DNA from: Haemophilus parainfluenzae
GTDB taxonomy: Bacteria > Pseudomonadota > Gammaproteobacteria > Enterobacterales > Pasteurellaceae
Length of the DNA: 64,000 nucleotides
Direction: 5' to 3'
NCBI RefSeq assembly: GCF_003252795.1
Contig: NZ_QEPQ01000001.1
Span: 186,001-250,000, forward strand
Shown: positions 11,726 through 21,839 of the stretch, in pieces
Position numbering within the stretch: position 1 is the stretch's first letter
Layout of the letters: each line of letters opens with the position of its first letter
Notes under the pieces: model-generated
Database searches by the model: none
Seen by the model: only the letters and a program-made list of their open reading frames with translations
Told to the model about the DNA's origin: nothing
Made by a program: the position numbers and the translations under genes

Positions 11726-12349
11726 TTAAATGAAAGGATCGGTACTACCACTTCCTTCACGTAAAATGACTGGCGATTCTTCCGTTAAATCTACCACCGT
11801 TGTTGGCTCTTGACCTAAATAACCACCATGAATAATTAAATCCACTTGGCGTTCTAAACATTCACGAATTTCTTCGGGATCGGAATAAGTCATATGTTCA
11901 TTATCAGGCAACATCAGTGAGCAAGATAAAATCGGTTCACCTAATGCCTTCAATAAATCTAAGGCTATTTGATTATCTGGTACACGCAAGCCAATCGTTT
12001 TGCGTTTTGACGTCATTAATCGACGAGGAAGCTCTTTCGTTGCCGTCAAAATAAAGGTATAACGCCCCGGTGTATTGTTTTTAATTAAGCGATAAGCCAC
12101 ATTACTGACCGTTGCATAGGTTGAAAGCTCGGATAAATCGCTACATACCAACGTAAAATTATGCCCTTCTGGCAATTTACGAATTGCCACAATACGATCC
12201 ATCGCATGTTTATCGCCTATCATACAACCCAAGGCATAGCCCGAATCTGTCGGATACACAATGACGCCACCTTGACGCAAAATTTCTACCGCTTGATTAA
12301 TCAAACGCGCTTGCGGATTTTCAGGGTGGATATAGAAAAATTGGCTCAT
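11726..12349 (-). CDS. yciO: YciO, Sua5/YrdC/YwlC-family protein
   Basis: A 207-residue protein nearly colinear with E. coli YciO, a paralogue of TsaC (threonylcarbamoyl-AMP synthase). The YrdC-fold nucleotide/RNA-binding core carries KxR-type residues (IRKLPEGHNFTLVC, KRKTIGLRVP). YciO itself is a weak or specialised member, and its cellular role is less certain than that of TsaC. It heads the rluB-cysB gene string and overlaps no neighbour. Confidence 0.9.
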   Translation of the reverse strand: MSQFFYIHPENPQARLINQAVEILRQGGVIVYPTDSGYALGCMIGDKHAMDRIVAIRKLPEGHNFTLVCSDLSELSTYATVSNVAYRLIKNNTPGRYTFILTATKELPRRLMTSKRKTIGLRVPDNQIALDLLKALGEPILSCSLMLPDNEHMTYSDPEEIRECLERQVDLIIHGGYLGQEPTTVVDLTEESPVILREGSGSTDPFI

Positions 12350-12419
12350 AATTTTGTCCTTAAAAAACTGATGAGATTATACACCGATTTAGAGGCAGGT
12401 TATAAGAATTTGTTATAAA

Positions 12420-12467
12420 AAACGACCGCACTTTGAAAACTCATCCAAAGTGCGGTCTATTTTTTTA
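12420..12467. terminator. Terminator made of paired uptake sequences, after sucD
   Basis: GACCGCACTTTG and CAAAGTGCGGTC form a 12-bp stem with A6 and T7 flanks. It ends the sucCD transcript on the minus strand. Confidence 0.85.
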
Positions 12468-12471
12468 GTTT

Positions 12472-13341
12472 TTATTTCAACAATTCACGGAGAGCTGAAC
12501 CGATTTCAGCGAGACTTCTCACTGTCTTCACACCCGCAGTATCAAGTGCGGCAATTTTATCTGCCGCTGTTCCTTTTCCACCGCTGATAATCGCTCCCGC
12601 GTGTCCCATACGCTTGCCTTTTGGTGCTGTTACACCTGCGATATAAGCCACCACTGGTTTTGTCACATGAGCCTTAATAAACGCAGCTGCTTCCTCTTCT
12701 GCAGAGCCACCGATTTCACCAATCATCACGATAGCTTCAGTTTCAGGATCTTCTTGGAACCGTTTAAGAATATCAATGAAGTTAGATCCTGGAATAGGAT
12801 CGCCACCGATCCCGACACAAGTGGATTGACCGAAACCTTCATCTGTCGTTTGTTTTACCGCTTCATAAGTCAAGGTGCCTGAACGAGAAACAATGCCTAC
12901 TCTGCCTTTTTTATGGATATTGCCCGGCATAATACCAATCTTACATTCATCCGGTGTAATCACACCTGGACAATTTGGGCCGATCATCACAACACCCGTT
13001 TCATTTAATTTTTGTTTTACCAACAACATGTCCAATGTTGGAATGCCTTCTGTAATACAGACTACCAACTGAATACCTGCATCAATGGCTTCTAAAATAG
13101 CATCTTTACAAAATGGTGCGGGCACATAAATCATGGTTGCCGTAGCCTCTGTAGCTTGCACTGCTTCACGCACTGTATTAAATACCGGCAAACCTAAATG
13201 CGTTGTTCCGCCTTTATTTGGTGAAACGCCCCCCACTAACTTGGTGCCATAAGCCAATGCCTGTTCACTGTGAAATGTCCCTTGCGCACCAGTGAAACCT
13301 TGGCAAATTACTTTTGTCTCTTTATTAATTAAAATCGCCAT
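12472..13341 (-). CDS. sucD: Succinyl-CoA synthetase alpha subunit
   Basis: With SucC it converts succinyl-CoA, ADP and phosphate to succinate, CoA and ATP. Rossmann-type CoA-binding N-terminus ([13 protein letters not shown]) and ligase domain with the phosphohistidine motif GHAGAI (His about 247). The length is 289 residues, as in other gammaproteobacteria. It starts 2 nt after sucC, so translation is probably coupled. Confidence 0.97.
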   Translation of the reverse strand: MAILINKETKVICQGFTGAQGTFHSEQALAYGTKLVGGVSPNKGGTTHLGLPVFNTVREAVQATEATATMIYVPAPFCKDAILEAIDAGIQLVVCITEGIPTLDMLLVKQKLNETGVVMIGPNCPGVITPDECKIGIMPGNIHKKGRVGIVSRSGTLTYEAVKQTTDEGFGQSTCVGIGGDPIPGSNFIDILKRFQEDPETEAIVMIGEIGGSAEEEAAAFIKAHVTKPVVAYIAGVTAPKGKRMGHAGAIISGGKGTAADKIAALDTAGVKTVRSLAEIGSALRELLK

Positions 13342-13343
13342 GA

Positions 13344-14510
13344 TTATTCTCCTTTTGCCGCTTTCACTGCCGCTTGTGCTGCTTCTTGTAAACTATGTGC
13401 AGCAATTAAATTCACACCACTTTCGGCTAAAATTGCTCTGCCTTGTGGAGCATTGGTTCCTTCTAATCGAACCACAACAGGCACTTTCACACCGACTTCT
13501 TGAATCGCCGCCACAACACCTTCAGCAATAAGATCACAGCGTACGATTCCACCAAAAATATTCACTAAAACAGATTTCACATTTTTATCTGTGAGAATAA
13601 TTTTGAAGGCTTCAGCAACACGCTCTTTCGTTGCACCGCCGCCAACATCAAGGAAGTTTGCAGGGTTGCCACCATATAATTTCACGATATCCATGGTTCC
13701 CATAGCAAGCCCGGCGCCATTGACCATACAGCCGATATCCCCTTCCAAGGCGACATAGTTAAGCTGATATTTTTCTGCTTCGGCTTCACGTGCATCACTT
13801 TGACTTAAATCGCGTAAAGCTAATAAATCAGGATGTCGATAAAGTGAGTTATCATCAATGCCCACTTTCGCATCTACGCAAATTAAATTGCCTTCTTTTG
13901 TCACCACGAGCGGATTGACTTCAACTAGAGAAAAATCTTTTTCGATAAAAAGCTGAGCGAGTTTTACAAAAATCTCGGCAAATTGTTTATTTTGTTCGCC
14001 GCTTAAACCAAGTTTAAAGGCTAATTCACGGCCTTGATATGGCATTCCACCCACGAGAGGATCAATTGTCACTTTATGAATTAATTCAGGCGTCTCTCTT
14101 GCCACATCCTCAATGCTCATCCCCCCTGCTGAAGAAGCCATAAAAACCACTTTCTGCGAAGCGCGATCAATCACTGCACCTAAGTAGAGTTCTTTCTCAA
14201 TCTGGCAGGTTTCTTCAATATAAATGCTATTAACGGGTTGGCCTTTTTTATCAGTTTGGAAGGTGACTAAATGCTGGCCAAGCCATTTATCTGCAAAAGC
14301 ACGCGCCTCTTCTGCATTATGCACGAGCTTCACACCACCAGCCTTTCCACGTCCACCTGCGTGAACTTGACATTTCGCTATCCAAACATCACCATTCAGC
14401 TGAAAGAGTGCCATTTCAGCTTCATCTGCCGTTTGGCACACGACACCTTCACTCACAGGCAGAGCATATTGCTTAAAAAGCTGCTTAGCTTGGTACTCAT
14501 GTAAATTCAT
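13344..14510 (-). CDS. sucC: Succinyl-CoA synthetase beta subunit
   Basis: ATP-grasp nucleotide-binding subunit of succinyl-CoA synthetase, 388 residues. It begins [12 protein letters not shown], the family hallmark, with the glycine-rich loop ([14 protein letters not shown]) and the C-terminal CoA-ligase domain ([10 protein letters not shown]). It is first of the sucCD pair, here separated from sucAB by the CytX-type gene, unlike the contiguous sucABCD of E. coli. Confidence 0.97.
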   Translation of the reverse strand: MNLHEYQAKQLFKQYALPVSEGVVCQTADEAEMALFQLNGDVWIAKCQVHAGGRGKAGGVKLVHNAEEARAFADKWLGQHLVTFQTDKKGQPVNSIYIEETCQIEKELYLGAVIDRASQKVVFMASSAGGMSIEDVARETPELIHKVTIDPLVGGMPYQGRELAFKLGLSGEQNKQFAEIFVKLAQLFIEKDFSLVEVNPLVVTKEGNLICVDAKVGIDDNSLYRHPDLLALRDLSQSDAREAEAEKYQLNYVALEGDIGCMVNGAGLAMGTMDIVKLYGGNPANFLDVGGGATKERVAEAFKIILTDKNVKSVLVNIFGGIVRCDLIAEGVVAAIQEVGVKVPVVVRLEGTNAPQGRAILAESGVNLIAAHSLQEAAQAAVKAAKGE

Positions 14511-14589
14511 ATTTCCTTCCTATTTTTGATGTTGTTTAGCGAAACAAACAAAAATTTGACCGCACTTTGTTTTATTTTAAATTCTGGGC

Positions 14590-14617
14590 TTGCCCTTTCT
14601 ATATTGAGTTATATACT
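14590..14617 (+). promoter_or_regulatory. Sigma-70 promoter candidate for the CytX-type gene
   Basis: TTGCCC (14590-14595), 16-nt spacer, TATACT (14612-14617), about 40 nt before the ATG. No thiamine-box signature (CTGAGA followed by ACCTGA) was found in the leader. Confidence 0.5.
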
Positions 14618-14655
14618 GGGACAGAATAACCACAACTCATGTTAAGGATAACAAC

Positions 14656-15834
14656 ATGCAAACGAAAAAATCAAGCAATCTTGCGATTGCACTCATTTGG
14701 TTTACCGCTGCTATTTCAATGGCAGAAATTCTCACGGGTACTTGGTTTGCACCACTAGGATGGAAACAAGGTTTAATCGCCATCATCGTTGGGCACTTTA
14801 TTGGCGGCTCGATGTTTTTCTGTGCAGGTTACATCGGCGCGAAAACCCAAAAAAGTGCTATGCAAACGGTACAAATTTCATTTGGTGAAAAAGGCTCTGC
14901 GCTTTTCTCTTTACTTAATGCCATGCAATTAATGGGATGGACTGCAGTCATGATTTATATGGGCGCTGACGTTATTTCCATCTTAAATCAAACACCTGAT
15001 CCTTCACTCTTCCCATTCCTTACACTTGGCTTAGGCATACTCATCATACTTTGGCTACTACTCGGCTTCACTAAATTAGGTATCTTCAAAAGCCTCTCAC
15101 TTGTCACCATGTTTTTACTGATGCTGTGGCTAAGTATTCAAGTAGCTAATAAACCATTTATTGCCATGGACGTTGCACAAAATATTAAATTTGGTACTGC
15201 TGTAGAAATTGCTGCCGTCATGCCACTTTCTTGGTTACCTGTAGTATCTGACCACACGAAGAACAGCGAAACACCATTTAAAACGACCGCACTTTCAACG
15301 CTAACTTATACCGTGACCAGCTGCTGGATGTATGCTCTCGGCTTAGGTGCAGCATTAGTGACCGGTAAATCTGAAATCTCACAAATTCTTTCTCTTGCTG
15401 GTGTAAGTGTTATTGGTGTATTAATTGTCATCGCCTCTACCATGATTAACACTGCACTTCCCGCCTATTCCACCGGCATGAGTTTAAACAATATTTTCCC
15501 TCAATTAAAAGTCACGCCAATCTCCGTACTTACCGTGATTGTGGGCATTATATTAGCCTCAACCTTACCAGTGACAGAATACGAACATTTCTTGTTCTTT
15601 ATTGGTTCAGTATTCGCGCCAATGATCGCTGTGCTTATTGCTGATTTCTTTGTGCTTAAACAGCATGATGTTAAAAAATCAGTTGATAGTGTTGGACTCG
15701 GTGTTTGGTTTGTCGGCTTCGTGCTCTATCGTTTCCTTATGACAAAAGGTTGGGAAACCGATTTAGGTCTGACTTTCCCTGTTATCATCATTACCTTTAT
15801 CTTAGCAATCTTAGTACGCAAAATAGCTAAATAA
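14656..15834 (+). CDS. cytX: CytX-type NCS1 permease (probable hydroxymethylpyrimidine transporter)
   Basis: Inner membrane protein of 392 residues with about 12 hydrophobic segments, of the nucleobase:cation symporter 1 (CodB/CytX) family. The start (ALIWFTAAISMAEILTGTWFAPLGW) and the motif ALPAYSTGMSLNNIF fit CytX, which is predicted to import the thiamine precursor HMP. A cytosine permease is the alternative. No codA or thi genes adjoin it and no TPP riboswitch is visible, so the substrate is inferred from family only. Confidence 0.7.
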   Translation: MQTKKSSNLAIALIWFTAAISMAEILTGTWFAPLGWKQGLIAIIVGHFIGGSMFFCAGYIGAKTQKSAMQTVQISFGEKGSALFSLLNAMQLMGWTAVMIYMGADVISILNQTPDPSLFPFLTLGLGILIILWLLLGFTKLGIFKSLSLVTMFLLMLWLSIQVANKPFIAMDVAQNIKFGTAVEIAAVMPLSWLPVVSDHTKNSETPFKTTALSTLTYTVTSCWMYALGLGAALVTGKSEISQILSLAGVSVIGVLIVIASTMINTALPAYSTGMSLNNIFPQLKVTPISVLTVIVGIILASTLPVTEYEHFLFFIGSVFAPMIAVLIADFFVLKQHDVKKSVDSVGLGVWFVGFVLYRFLMTKGWETDLGLTFPVIIITFILAILVRKIAK

Positions 15835-15853
15835 AGATCGGATTTTAACTATA

Positions 15854-15882
15854 GAAAGGCGGGCATTGTTCCCGCCCTTTTA
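15854..15882 (+). terminator. Intrinsic terminator after the CytX-type gene
   Basis: GGCGGG and CCCGCC form a stem with loop CATTGTT, then TTTT. Confidence 0.8.
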
Positions 15883-15894
15883 TTCACATCAATG

Positions 15895-15930
15895 TAAAAA
15901 AGGCTTTTCCCCTCAAAAGAGAAAAGCCTA
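15895..15930 (-). terminator. Intrinsic terminator of sucAB
   Basis: On the minus strand AGGCTTTT pairs with AAAAGCCT around an 11-13 nt loop, followed by a T run (A run 15896-15900 on the plus strand). Confidence 0.75.
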
Positions 15931-15935
15931 TGTGC

Positions 15936-17162
15936 TTAGATTTCTAATAATAAACGAGTTGGATCTTCTAATAAGTCTTTAATCGCCACTAAGAAGCCTA
16001 CTGATTCACGACCATCAATTAAGCGGTGGTCATAAGATAAGGCCAAATACATCATCGGACGAATCACCACTTGACCATCTACCGCAACAGGACGTTCTTT
16101 GATGGCGTGCATGCCTAAAATCGCACTTTGCGGAGGGTTGATAATTGGTGTGGACATTAAAGAACCAAATACGCCACCATTAGTAATGGTGAAGTTACCG
16201 CCTGTTAAATCTTCAACGGTTAATTTACCATCGCGGCCTTTTTCTGCTAGTGCTTTGATTTGTTTCTCAATATCCGCCATGCTCAGTTTATCGCAGTTGC
16301 GTAGTACAGGTGTTACCAAACCACGCGGCGTAGAAACGGCAATGCTAATATCAAAATAGTTGTGATACACAATGTCATCACCGTCAATTGAAGCATTCAC
16401 CTCAGGATAACGTTTTAACGCTTCAACCACGGCTTTAATGTAGAAAGACATAAAGCCTAAACGTACACCATGTTGTTTTTCAAATTTTTCGCCGTATGTT
16501 TTGCGTAATTTCATAATCGGCTGCATATCCACTTCATTGAATGTGGTGAGCATTGCGGTGGTATTTTTCGCTTCCAATAAACGTTCCGCAATACGTTTAC
16601 GTAAACGGGTCATTGGTACACGTTTTTCTGAACGAGAGCTATATGCCACGGTACTAATGGTATTCTGCTCTGTCGCCACATCTTGTTTCGCTTTTTGTGC
16701 ATCACGTTTTGCCACTTCACGCGCAATATCTTCACGGGTAATACGGCCTCCCACACCAGAGCCTTGAATTTTTTCTGCATCTAAATCGTGTTCAGCTAAT
16801 AAACGACGAATAGCTGGACCTTGATCAGCTGAATTATTGTGACTATTTTCAATGGCTGCTCTTTGACGATCAGCCGGTGTTGGCTCATTGTCTTTCACTG
16901 TTTCAGATGAAATATCGCCAGCCTGTTGAGTAGAAAGTTTACCTAAAAGCTGTTTACTTACTACGGTTGCACCTTCTTCTTGAAGAATTTCAGTCACTAC
17001 GCCATCGTTTAAGGCTGGTACTTCAAGTACCACTTTATCTGTTTCAATTTCTACTAATACTTCGTCACGTTTTACCGTCTCACCAACTTTTTTATGCCAT
17101 GTTGCAACAGTTGCATCCGCAACGGATTCCGGTAAATCTGGAACAAGAATTTCAATTGCCAT
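15936..17162 (-). CDS. sucB: Dihydrolipoyl succinyltransferase (E2 of 2-oxoglutarate dehydrogenase)
   Basis: E2 core of the 2-oxoglutarate dehydrogenase complex. One lipoyl domain with ETDKVVLEV (lipoyl Lys43), a proline/alanine linker, an E3-binding domain ([14 protein letters not shown]), and the catalytic acyltransferase domain with the C-terminal DHRLIDG motif. 408 residues. It lies 57 nt after sucA in the same operon. The gap contains an uptake sequence. Confidence 0.97.
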   Translation of the reverse strand: MAIEILVPDLPESVADATVATWHKKVGETVKRDEVLVEIETDKVVLEVPALNDGVVTEILQEEGATVVSKQLLGKLSTQQAGDISSETVKDNEPTPADRQRAAIENSHNNSADQGPAIRRLLAEHDLDAEKIQGSGVGGRITREDIAREVAKRDAQKAKQDVATEQNTISTVAYSSRSEKRVPMTRLRKRIAERLLEAKNTTAMLTTFNEVDMQPIMKLRKTYGEKFEKQHGVRLGFMSFYIKAVVEALKRYPEVNASIDGDDIVYHNYFDISIAVSTPRGLVTPVLRNCDKLSMADIEKQIKALAEKGRDGKLTVEDLTGGNFTITNGGVFGSLMSTPIINPPQSAILGMHAIKERPVAVDGQVVIRPMMYLALSYDHRLIDGRESVGFLVAIKDLLEDPTRLLLEI

Positions 17163-17219
17163 TTTATTTTCCTTTAAATTATTCTTTCTTTAAAAATTAC
17201 TGAAATTTCGACCGCACTT

Positions 17220-20027
17220 TTACAGTGTCAGCGCGTCTTCTACCAATTGTTTTTGCTGTTTGGTGTGTAAAGACATGTAACCTACCGCAGGTGAAGCTGA
17301 GGCAGGACGACCCGCATATTTTAACTTCACATGCTCAGGAAGCGAGCTGTCAAAATTATGCTTACTACAATACCAAGCGCCTTGGTTCAATGGCTCTTCT
17401 TGACACCATACATAATCCGTCACATGAGCATAAGGCTCTAATGCTTTCTTCACATCTTCATGTGGATATGGGTAAAGCTGCTCAATACGAATAATCGCCA
17501 CATCGGTTTGGTTATTCGCACGACGTTGTTCCAAAAGATCGTAATACACTTTACCTGAACATAGGACGACTCGTTTAACTTGTTTTGGATCGATGTTATC
17601 AATTTCACCAATGACTGTTTGGAATGTGCCATTTACTAATTCATCTAAACTTGACACGGCAAGTGGATGACGTAATAAGGATTTTGGTGAAATACCAATT
17701 AATGGACGACGCATTTTACGGATCGATTGACGACGTAGCATGTGGTAAACCTGTGCTGGTGTAGATGGAATACACACTTGCATATTCTGTTCTGCACAAA
17801 GTTGTAAATAACGTTCTAAACGAGCTGATGAGTGCTCTGGACCTTGGCCTTCATAACCATGTGGTAATAACATCACCAAGCCACACATTCTGCCCCATTT
17901 TTGTTCGCCTGAACTGATAAATTGGTCAATCACGATTTGTGCACCGTTTGCAAAGTCACCAAATTGCGCTTCCCAAATGGTTAATGTTTTTGGATCTGTT
18001 GTCGCATAACCATATTCAAAAGCTAATACGGCTTCTTCGGATAATACAGAATCCCACACCTCAAAACGACCTTGGTTGGCATGTAAATGTGTTAATGGCA
18101 CATAACCTGTCCCGTCATTTTGGTTATGCACAACCGCATGACGATGGAAGAACGTACCACGTCCCGCATCTTCACCCGATAAACGAACATTAGCACCTTC
18201 ATCTAATAAGGTTGCGTATGCCATAGTTTCCGCCATACCCCAATCGAACAATTTCTCGCCTTTTGCCATTTCACGGCGATCAGCATAAATTTTTTCTACA
18301 CGAGGATGAGCACGCAAGGTTTCTGGATATTCACTGACACGCTCCGCTAAAGTTTGGAAACGTTCTTGTGGGAATTTACTTTCGTAAGGGGATGTCCAGT
18401 CATAGTTGAGATATTGCAACCAGTCCATTTGGGCGATATCCATTTCTCGCCATTCTTTCACTACGCGATCACCGTTATCTAAGGCATCACGATAGAGATT
18501 CATCATTTCAATGGCTTCTTCTTCGGTAATCACCCCTTCAGCAATTAAACGATCTGCATAGACTTTACGTGGCGTTGGATGTTTTTTAATGATGCTATAC
18601 ATCATTGGTTGAGTGGCTAATGGTTCATCTGCTTCATTATGACCATGACGACGATAAGAAATGAGATCAATGAAAATATCGCGTTTGAATAAATTACGAT
18701 ATTCCACCGCCATTCTCGCCGCAAAAGCCACTGCTTCAGGATCATCACCATTCACATGAATAATCGGTGCCTGAATCATTTTCGCAATGTCTGTACAATA
18801 TTCTGTTGAACGGGTGTCATTTGGGTTAGAGGTGGTAAAACCAATTTGGTTATTGATCACAATACGGATTGTTCCACCAACGGTATAACCACGTGCATTA
18901 GACATATTCAAGGTTTCTTGTACAACACCTTGTCCCGCTACCGCCGAATCCCCATGAACGGTAACCGCTAATACTTGATTACGCTCTGTATCGTTCTTTT
19001 TCGTTTGACGAGAACGTACCGCACCAATAACCACTGGGCTAACAATTTCTAAATGGGATGGGTTGAATGCAAGGGTTAAATGCACGCGACGATCACCGAC
19101 CGCAAAGTCAGAAGAGAAACCTTGGTGGTATTTCACGTCACCTGTACGCTCGCCTGAATGTTTACCTGCAAACTCATCGAAAAGATCTTCGGGTTTCTTA
19201 CCGAGCACGTTTACTAACATGTTTAAACGGCCACGGTGTGCCATACCAAACACCACATCTTTTACACCTTGTTTGCTCGCATGACGAATAATTTCTTTCA
19301 TCAATGGAATAAAGGCATCACTTCCCTCTAAAGAGAAACGTTTTGCACCTGGGAATTTCGCACCAAGATAACGTTCTAAGCCATCTGCAGCGGTCAATTC
19401 GCTTAATAAATTAATTTTTTCTTCTTTGGTAAAGAGCGGTTTATTTAATTGGCTTTCTAATTTACTTTGTAGCCAATTTTTTTGCTCCATATCCTGAACA
19501 TGCATAAACTCAAGACCAATTGAGCCACAATAGGTCTCTTTCAGCATTTCAGCTAAATCACCTAATTTGATGTTATCTCGATGATAGACATAGTGATTAA
19601 TATTGAAGGTTTCATTGAGATCCTGCTCGGTAAAACCGTGATAACGGTAATCCAATTCAGGTACGGTGGAGACTTTCCAACGATAATAATTGATTGGGTC
19701 AAGTTTCGCTTCTAAATGGCCGCGGAAGCGATACGCATTGATAAATTGGAGGACTTTGACTAATTTGGCACTGGCTTCTGGATCGATAACCGTCACGGCT
19801 TCTGTTGTATTTTCTCGCGCTAAACGACGGAAATAATCACGGACTGGTGAATGTGGTTGCTCTGCGGCGGTTGTTTTTGGCAATGCATCAAATGTGGCAC
19901 GCCAGCTTTCATCGACTGACGATGGATCTTCTAAATAACTTTCGTATAACTCTTCAATATACGATTGATTCGCCCCACCTAAAGCAGTTGAAGCCAACCA
20001 TTCATCAAAGGCATTATAATGCTGCAT
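17220..20027 (-). CDS. sucA: 2-oxoglutarate dehydrogenase E1 component
   Basis: Thiamine-diphosphate-dependent decarboxylase (E1) of the 2-oxoglutarate dehydrogenase complex. The start MQHYNAFDEW at 20027 has AAGGGG 6-9 nt upstream and gives 935 residues, the family size. The frame continues 25 codons upstream but without support. Visible are the E2-interacting N-terminal segment, the ThDP-binding region (GDD and following Asn), the transketolase-like central domain (GMAHRGRLNMLVN) and the C-terminal domain. First gene of sucAB. Confidence 0.97.
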   Translation of the reverse strand: MQHYNAFDEWLASTALGGANQSYIEELYESYLEDPSSVDESWRATFDALPKTTAAEQPHSPVRDYFRRLARENTTEAVTVIDPEASAKLVKVLQFINAYRFRGHLEAKLDPINYYRWKVSTVPELDYRYHGFTEQDLNETFNINHYVYHRDNIKLGDLAEMLKETYCGSIGLEFMHVQDMEQKNWLQSKLESQLNKPLFTKEEKINLLSELTAADGLERYLGAKFPGAKRFSLEGSDAFIPLMKEIIRHASKQGVKDVVFGMAHRGRLNMLVNVLGKKPEDLFDEFAGKHSGERTGDVKYHQGFSSDFAVGDRRVHLTLAFNPSHLEIVSPVVIGAVRSRQTKKNDTERNQVLAVTVHGDSAVAGQGVVQETLNMSNARGYTVGGTIRIVINNQIGFTTSNPNDTRSTEYCTDIAKMIQAPIIHVNGDDPEAVAFAARMAVEYRNLFKRDIFIDLISYRRHGHNEADEPLATQPMMYSIIKKHPTPRKVYADRLIAEGVITEEEAIEMMNLYRDALDNGDRVVKEWREMDIAQMDWLQYLNYDWTSPYESKFPQERFQTLAERVSEYPETLRAHPRVEKIYADRREMAKGEKLFDWGMAETMAYATLLDEGANVRLSGEDAGRGTFFHRHAVVHNQNDGTGYVPLTHLHANQGRFEVWDSVLSEEAVLAFEYGYATTDPKTLTIWEAQFGDFANGAQIVIDQFISSGEQKWGRMCGLVMLLPHGYEGQGPEHSSARLERYLQLCAEQNMQVCIPSTPAQVYHMLRRQSIRKMRRPLIGISPKSLLRHPLAVSSLDELVNGTFQTVIGEIDNIDPKQVKRVVLCSGKVYYDLLEQRRANNQTDVAIIRIEQLYPYPHEDVKKALEPYAHVTDYVWCQEEPLNQGAWYCSKHNFDSSLPEHVKLKYAGRPASASPAVGYMSLHTKQQKQLVEDALTL

Positions 20028-20133
20028 ATCTACCCCTTGTATTACATGATGTTGTCCGCACATTATACATAGGATACAAAAAGAAATAATCCACCAAATC
20101 ACACTTTGTTACAATTTTGTGATCTACTTCAAT

Positions 20134-20159
20134 AAAAAAACCGCACATAAAGTGCGGTC
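20134..20159 (-). terminator. Intrinsic terminator after the ComEA-like gene
   Basis: ACCGCAC and GTGCGGT pair around loop ATAAA. Seven A residues at 20134-20140 form the T run on the minus strand. The arms are uptake-sequence cores. Confidence 0.8.
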
Positions 20160-20177
20160 TGTTTTATCTATGCTTTC

Positions 20178-20882
20178 TTAGAAGCTTAAGAATGGTGTGA
20201 TTTTCTCAATTGTGGCTTCACCGATACCATCAATATTTGAAAGTTCGGCAGCGTTTTTGATTTTGCCCACTTTGTTACGGTAATCAATGATCGCTTGTGC
20301 TTTTTTCTCACCAATACCAGAAAGTTTTTGTAAGGTTTCAGCATCCGCTTTATTGACATTCACTTTTGCAGAAGAAGCGACTTTCTCTTTGGCTGCATCT
20401 TTTGTAGAAGCCGCTTTTTCTTTCACTTCTTTTACTTTGTCTGCTGCTTTTGTTTTTGCATCAGACGCTTTCTCTTTTGCACTCTCTTTGACTGAATTTA
20501 ATTTTTCAGTAGCTTTATCTTTAATTGAGGGTTGATTACTCTCAGTCGCTTTTTCTTTTAACGCTGATGCTTTCTCTTTTACCGCATCTTTTGCAGAAGT
20601 TGCTTTATCTTTCATTGCATCTTTTGCAGATGTCGCTTTTTCTTTAGCCTCTTTTACTTTATCTAATGCAGTTGATTTTGTTGAACTTGCACTATCTGTC
20701 ATTGATTTAAGCTTATCATTTGCTGCATTTTTCATATCAGCTTTTGTGCTTTCAACCATTGATTTTGAATTGGTTACAACATCTTCTTTTGTTGGCAATA
20801 CGGAAGTATTCGTTGCTAATGCAGAGCCTGATACCGCTAATGCGAGTGATGTTAATGTTAAAAGTGATTTTAAAGATTTCAT
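20178..20882 (-). CDS. Secreted ComEA-like helix-hairpin-helix protein with LEA-like repeat insert
   Basis: A 234-residue exported protein. Type I signal peptide with cleavage after SGSALA (residue 23). Residues about 40-170 are a low-complexity, Ala/Lys/Glu/Asp/Ser/Thr-rich stretch of repeating AKEKA, AKDAV and KEKAS units with no aromatic residues, predicted to be a long charged helix like LEA proteins. Residues about 174-234 are a ComEA-type double helix-hairpin-helix domain (VNVNKADAETLQKLSGIGEKK; then IDGIGEATIEKI), which binds DNA without sequence specificity. Family role: the periplasmic DNA receptor in natural transformation. Usual Haemophilus ComE1-type proteins are only about 110 residues, so the insert is unusual. 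The start has AGGAG upstream. Confidence 0.85.
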   Translation of the reverse strand: MKSLKSLLTLTSLALAVSGSALATNTSVLPTKEDVVTNSKSMVESTKADMKNAANDKLKSMTDSASSTKSTALDKVKEAKEKATSAKDAMKDKATSAKDAVKEKASALKEKATESNQPSIKDKATEKLNSVKESAKEKASDAKTKAADKVKEVKEKAASTKDAAKEKVASSAKVNVNKADAETLQKLSGIGEKKAQAIIDYRNKVGKIKNAAELSNIDGIGEATIEKITPFLSF

Positions 20883-20906
20883 AAAAACTCCTGTTTTATT
20901 ATCAAT

Positions 20907-20925
20907 AGGTTCAAGTAGCGAACCT
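20907..20925. repeat. Short inverted repeat in the leader of the ComEA-like gene
   Basis: AGGTTC and GAACCT separated by 7 nt, 25 nt before the start codon. It may be a 5' UTR hairpin or an operator. It does not match the CRP-S consensus of competence genes. Confidence 0.35.
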
Positions 20926-20962
20926 GTATGCTAAGACTTCTCTTCAGAAAATTAGTTCAAAA

Positions 20963-20993
20963 CAAAAAACGCCCCTAATAAGGAGCGTCTTTA
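20963..20993 (-). terminator. Intrinsic terminator of the yccA-like gene
   Basis: On the minus strand ACGCTCCT pairs with AGGGGCGT (one mismatch) around TTATT, followed by a T run. Confidence 0.75.
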
Positions 20994-21006
20994 AATTTAA
21001 TGCTGA

Positions 21007-21669
21007 CTAGTCATCGCTTGAGAAGATAGAAAGTAATCTTAATAAGCTAATGAATAAGTTGTAAATTGATACATAAATATTCACAGTTGCACGAATATAG
21101 TTTGTTTCACCACCGTGAATAATATTGCTGGTTTCATAAAGGATTGTCATTGTTGAGAACACCACAAACAATGCACTGATCCCTACCGCTAGTGCCGGAA
21201 TTTGGAAGAAGAAGCTTGTCACAATCCCTAACAATAACACGATAAATAATGAGAAAATTGCGGTAGAAAGGAAAGACATATCTTTCTTCGTAGTGAGCAC
21301 ATAAGCTGAACACGCAAAGAAGACGATTGCTGTACCTGCGAATGCAAGCATAATTAAATCTTCCATTCCTCTCGCCACATACATGTTTAAAATTGGCCCG
21401 ACGGTATAACCCATAAACCCAGTAAACGCGAATGCAGCTAAGATTCCCCATGCACTATTTGCTAAGCGGTTTGTCACGAAAAGTAAACCGTAGAAACCCA
21501 CAAGTAACACGATAAGGTTAGGATAAGGCAAGTTTAAGCTCATAGAGATATAAGCAACAACTGCCGAAAATGCCATCGTTAATCCCAATAAGAAATAGGT
21601 ATTACGTAGCACTTTATGTGTGCTAAGTAGTGATTCTTCCTGTGAATTAACAACAATGCGAGATTGCAT
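21007..21669 (-). CDS. yccA: YccA-type Bax inhibitor-1 family membrane protein
   Basis: Seven-helix inner membrane protein, 220 residues, of the BI-1/YccA (TMBIM) family. E. coli YccA modulates FtsH-mediated degradation of SecY. The C-terminal segment [27 protein letters not shown] carries the conserved family signature, with the acidic residue pair near the end (FSSDD). Monocistronic, with its own terminator, 110 nt upstream of the IS-like element border. Confidence 0.9.
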   Translation of the reverse strand: MQSRIVVNSQEESLLSTHKVLRNTYFLLGLTMAFSAVVAYISMSLNLPYPNLIVLLVGFYGLLFVTNRLANSAWGILAAFAFTGFMGYTVGPILNMYVARGMEDLIMLAFAGTAIVFFACSAYVLTTKKDMSFLSTAIFSLFIVLLLGIVTSFFFQIPALAVGISALFVVFSTMTILYETSNIIHGGETNYIRATVNIYVSIYNLFISLLRLLSIFSSDD

Positions 21670-21792
21670 AAAAGCTCCTTATTTTACAAAGAATAAAGTT
21701 GATGAAACATCAATACGTAAAGTAAGGACTATAGGTCAAAAAGTCAATGGTAAATCAAGAATTTGTTTTAATTTTTAAATTTAAGAAGGTAA

Positions 21793-21795
21793 AAG
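21793..21795. repeat. Possible target site duplication, left copy (AAG)
   Basis: AAG directly abuts the left inverted repeat. The same triplet follows the right repeat. A 3-bp duplication is usual for many IS3-family elements, but a triplet match can be chance (1 in 64). Confidence 0.55.
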
Positions 21796-21819
21796 TGATC
21801 TACCCCCAAAACCTGGACA
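21796..21819 (+). repeat. Left terminal inverted repeat
   Basis: TGATCTACCCCCAAAA followed by CCTGGACA. It matches the reverse complement of 24791-24815, with the first six bases, the C run, the AAAA and the final TGGACA shared. Confidence 0.8.
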
Positions 21820-21839
21820 TCTAATTTGAGATGCAGATT

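Noticed and set aside
14511..14655. TPP (THI-box) riboswitch upstream of the CytX-type gene
   Set aside because: CytX genes often have one, but the leader lacks the CTGAGA and ACCTGA-type conserved segments and is too short.
17450..20089. Several ORFs of 60-94 residues opposite to sucA and other highly expressed genes
   Set aside because: They are shadows on the other strand of conserved coding sequence, without ribosome binding sites or family features.
20028..20102. Upstream extension of SucA (25 residues, hydrophobic)
   Set aside because: A ribosome binding site lies just before MQHYNAFDEW and the family begins there; the hydrophobic segment would make no sense for a cytoplasmic enzyme.
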